Shown here: piece after piece, positions 60,953 through 64,000 of the stretch | Numbering within the stretch: the stretch's first letter is position 1 | Layout of the letters: each line of letters starts with the position of its first letter | Origin: Dimorphilus gyrociliatus | Taxonomy: Eukaryota; Annelida; Polychaeta; Dinophilidae | Length of the DNA stretch: 64,000 bases | Assembly (NCBI GenBank): GCA_904063045.1 | Contig: CAJFCJ010000010.1 | Location: 868,001-932,000 of the forward strand | Reading direction: 5' to 3' | Program-made: the position numbers and the translations under genes | Notes under the pieces: model-generated | The model's input: only the letters and a program-made list of their open reading frames with translations | What the model was told of the DNA's origin: nothing | The model's database searches: none

Positions 60953-62207
60953 AGCGAAACAAATCTAATATATACTCACCAAGTCTAATACTTAAACATA
61001 ACATATTAATAATAATACTTAAACGATTTAATCCGTCTTTTTTCTCTTTCTCTTTCACTTTTCCTTCTTTCTATCTTTGTTCCATTTAAACTTTTTATTT
61101 GTCTGTTGTTCTTTGCTGTTAGTTTACTCTTTTCTACATAATTTTTTCTTTATTTTCTCTTTTCTTTTTTTTCTACTATAAAAACAATGAAATTTTCTTC
61201 CCATTTTTATCTTCTAATCCTTAATCATTTAATGAATGTTTATTCTATTCAATATTGCTATTGAGATAAGATGAAAAATATAGATTTTGAATAATATTCA
61301 AGTGAAATTTTTATTAAATACACAGTATATATCTGAATATATCAAAGGCGGGAAGGAATAATAGTTTACTCGTAATGAATTATAAAAACAGCAATCATAA
61401 TACAAATATACAGCCATTCAAGTGAAAAAAAGCCAAATGAGCTATAAAGAACATGCACGGTTTATAAAAGTAAAGGAAAAAGTTGACATAATATCAGATC
61501 GTCTTACTGAAAGGAACAGAGTACTTTTCAAAAAATTGTTCATCATGTCTGTCACCATTAACAGATAAAAAAGTATATTTGTTTGTCTATCATATTCTAT
61601 AATTAAATAATCTAAATTGAATAATTAATCATGCAATCTTTCATTTCTTACGTATGATATCAATATATTCAGATAAAAAGGTTCAAATGTTTAAAATATT
61701 GTTTTTGTTATCTAGAATATTAGAATTAATTGGGGTCGGTGTTAAGATTAGGGTAAAAGCATGGACTTGTTGACGTTGTCTACGAAACCTGAATTATTTT
61801 AGTATTTTATAATAAATATAGCGAATAGTTTATTGTTTATTTGGCTTTTTTTCATTTAATCTATCAGTTAACCTAATTCTTTCTTTTAAACATTTGAATA
61901 TGGCTGAAGATTTATAAATTTTTAAGGATAATCTTCCTTTCGATTCGATGATTTACTAAGAAAATCTCCTAAATGTGAACAAAAGCTCAAGAAAGGACTA
62001 GATTAAGATTGAGATATAGAAATTCTCAATTAATAAATTACGGAGAATTAACGCTTGCTCTTTGGGCATATTAGTTGATTAGATTTATGATGATATCGTT
62101 GAAGAGTTCTTCATTGAAAATTCCATGTTATTTTCTACAAATAAAAAGAAATTTTAAGAAAAACTGTATAAATCCAGATAAAATATATTGACTAATTGCA
62201 AAATAAT
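60953..62207. other. convergent intergenic region
   Basis: This lies between the 3' ends of two convergent genes. It is AT- and pyrimidine-rich (61030-61200) and should carry both 3' UTRs. No gene seen. Confidence 0.6.
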
Positions 62208-63978
62208 CTATTTACTAGGGTTATCCAAAGCGTTGGTAGAATCCGTAACTTTGGATGAATGCAAGTTTGCTTCGTGTTGAGATTCTTCGAGTTTAATTAT
62301 ATATGAAGAAAACTTAAAGGATTTTAAGAGTAGCCCTTTTGCTACGAAGCCATAGCAGGCGAGTAGAATCATGACAACCAAACTAATAACCATAATTACG
62401 ATAACTATTATGATAGCTGGAGGAAAGAGAATAAGAAAAAAGTAAGAATAAAATATTTAAAATACCTTTATCGAACGTATCTGAACTGTTTTTAACGCTT
62501 TCCCCTATTGGTGGATCTATTATATACATTCAAGTTGGGTATGAATGCAAAGAAAACTATTTGACCTTGTCTTAAACTTATACATTACCTGTTGTATTTG
62601 GCAATAGTGTCGTACCTGAAAAGATAGAAAGCAATAAATATAAAAGTAACATTATCATTTTTTTGTTTTAATAGAACACAAGGAAAATGATGAAAATTTG
62701 GATTAATAATTAATAAGTTTGAAAGTTATTGATAGATTATTACTTGATTGTGTAGGTTTTGTACTCTCATAAATCTTATTAGTTGTAGATGTTAGTTTCG
62801 AAATGAAAGAAGTTGTTAATAAAGTTGTCTTTTCTATTATTTTTTGCGTTGTACTTGTTTTAGCAGGAGGAAGAGTATGTTGAACTTTTTTTGTAGTTAA
62901 AACTACATTTTTAGATGTTGTAGTTATCGTTGTTAGTTTGATTGTTGGCTTGGTTGTTGGCGTAGTTGGTTTCTGTGTTGTTGTTGGTTGTTTAGTAGTA
63001 GTTTTTGCAGTTGTTGGATCATCAATTTCTTTATAAAAGATTATATAATGTACAGGTGTATTATATAATTAAATATAAATTATTTACCTGTCTTACAAAT
63101 AATTTTATTCGTTGAGGCGCAATTTGCGCAATCTAATCCATCATTTGATAGAACAACACACTGATTATCTGGCGCGTTACAGTCAGTAATTGTTTTCCAG
63201 TTGGAATTAAAGGTTATACATTTGCCACTATCGCAAAATATTCTTTTTGTATAACCTAACCAAACTTGATCGGTAGATATTTTAGTTTGTAATTTATTGT
63301 AATCCTCAGCTGTTTTAATAGTTAGTAACGTGGTTTGACTATCTCGGCAAAATTTTTGAGCCTCAGTAAAACTTTTCGTTACTATTTAATAAAAAGTAAA
63401 AACTCTATTTTATTACTTTAATATATAAAGGATTTAATTAAAAAAGAAAGTGAATAATTCATGTCACCTGTATGATAATTAAATTTAGCATCTATAAATG
63501 GTTTTTTGATATTGCAATTGTCAGTTTGAAGAGGAGAGTTTTTGCTTGCGGTTACGCAATCAGAAGTTGGTTCAGTTGTAGACCATGTAAGTAAGGTTGC
63601 ATTATAGATAAAGTTTACGCCGTTACCACCACATATAGAACCATCTGAACAGGCTATAGAACAAAAGGAATTCTGAGCCTTATTGTACTTTCCAAAGGAA
63701 TTTCCACAATAGCAGCTTGGTGAAACCTAATAACATAGAGTTTTCTTAATAAATATTAGTGTTATTTATTAATCTTACTCCGTCATGTTGTATTCCAGCA
63801 TATTTGAAACCATTATTATTTCCCACATTCAATTGTAAACAACTCAATTTACAATTTAACTTAGTTACGAAAATAGGTGCCAGTGGTGACTTGTGAGGCA
63901 AATCTGGAGCGATACTTACATCATTATAACATCCAATTTCGTCATCTTCATCAATAGTTGACTGCTGGCTTTCTGCAG
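62208..63978 (-). CDS. WSC + C-type lectin + Thr-rich stalk membrane receptor (5' end outside window)
   Basis: Exons (descending): 63978-63779, 63726-63468, 63381-63088, 63028-62744, 62615-62589, 62516-62466 and 62416-62208. The upstream exon with the signal peptide lies beyond 64000. A WSC domain comes first (IGCYNDV...KLSCLQLN...FKYAGIQHDG, then SCYCGNSFGKY...ICGGNG). The C-type lectin domain follows (FTEAQKFCRDSQTTLLTIK, VWLGYTKRIFC, NWKTITDCNAPDN, CVVL, NKIICKT); its usual Ca-binding EPN/QPD and WND motifs are not evident. A mucin-like Thr/Pro stalk of about 95 residues (TTTKQPTTTQKPTTPTTK) precedes one transmembrane helix (VIVIMVISLVVMILLACYG) and a ~50-residue cytoplasmic tail. Most introns are phase 1. 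Probably a cell-surface carbohydrate-binding or adhesion receptor; ligand unknown. Confidence 0.9.
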
Positions 63979-64000
63979 CTGTATATAAATATTATAAAAA

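Overview
The window is animal nuclear DNA. Genes are split by short introns (about 60-150 bp) with clear splice sites. The products are bilaterian neuronal and cell-surface proteins: an NMDA-receptor GluN2-type subunit closest in motifs to protostome Nmdar2, DEG/ENaC channels, a KIF28-type kinesin-3, a lengsin-like glutamine synthetase, and a WSC/C-type-lectin receptor. The sequence is strongly AT-rich with many (AT)n and (CT)n microsatellites. A protostome, possibly an annelid or other small lophotrochozoan, fits best. I cannot fix the species from sequence alone. | LAYOUT. 1-9268 is gene-free AT-rich DNA. 9269-9883 (+) encodes a three-exon glutaredoxin. 11105-12364 (+) is an intronless AT-hook/C2H2 protein. 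12365-22060 is another gene desert. 22061-22230 is a degenerate ~42 bp tandem repeat carrying GCGCCATCTA-type motifs. 22480-22664 is a divergent but structurally complete U2 snRNA sequence. It is followed directly by a decayed, GC-richer R2-clade retrotransposon (22665-25780), which is cut at its 3' side by a truncated Tc1/mariner element (25781-26400). 26401-33481 is mostly empty, with two weak candidates for small cysteine-containing peptides. | From 33482 the window is gene-dense. A lengsin/GS-I gene (+) lies tail-to-tail, only 140 bp apart, with a ten-exon KIF28-like kinesin (-). The kinesin's first intron has textbook U12-type AT-AC splice sites. Then come a GluN2-type glutamate receptor (-) and two tandem two-exon DEG/ENaC channels (-). 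These are followed by a decaying secreted-type gene (+) carrying a 160 bp MITE, an intronless DUF229 protein (+), and an 857-residue Lys/Glu-rich protein (+) whose 3' exons are all phase 1-1. The last gene (-) is a WSC + C-type lectin + Thr-rich stalk + transmembrane receptor that runs off the right end. | The genes do not form one pathway. The channels and receptor suggest a nervous-system or sensory neighbourhood. The most unusual content concerns splicing and genome parasites: a covarying U2 snRNA abutting a restriction-like-endonuclease retroelement, as reported for the U2-targeting Utopia lineage, and a minor-spliceosome intron 16 kb away.
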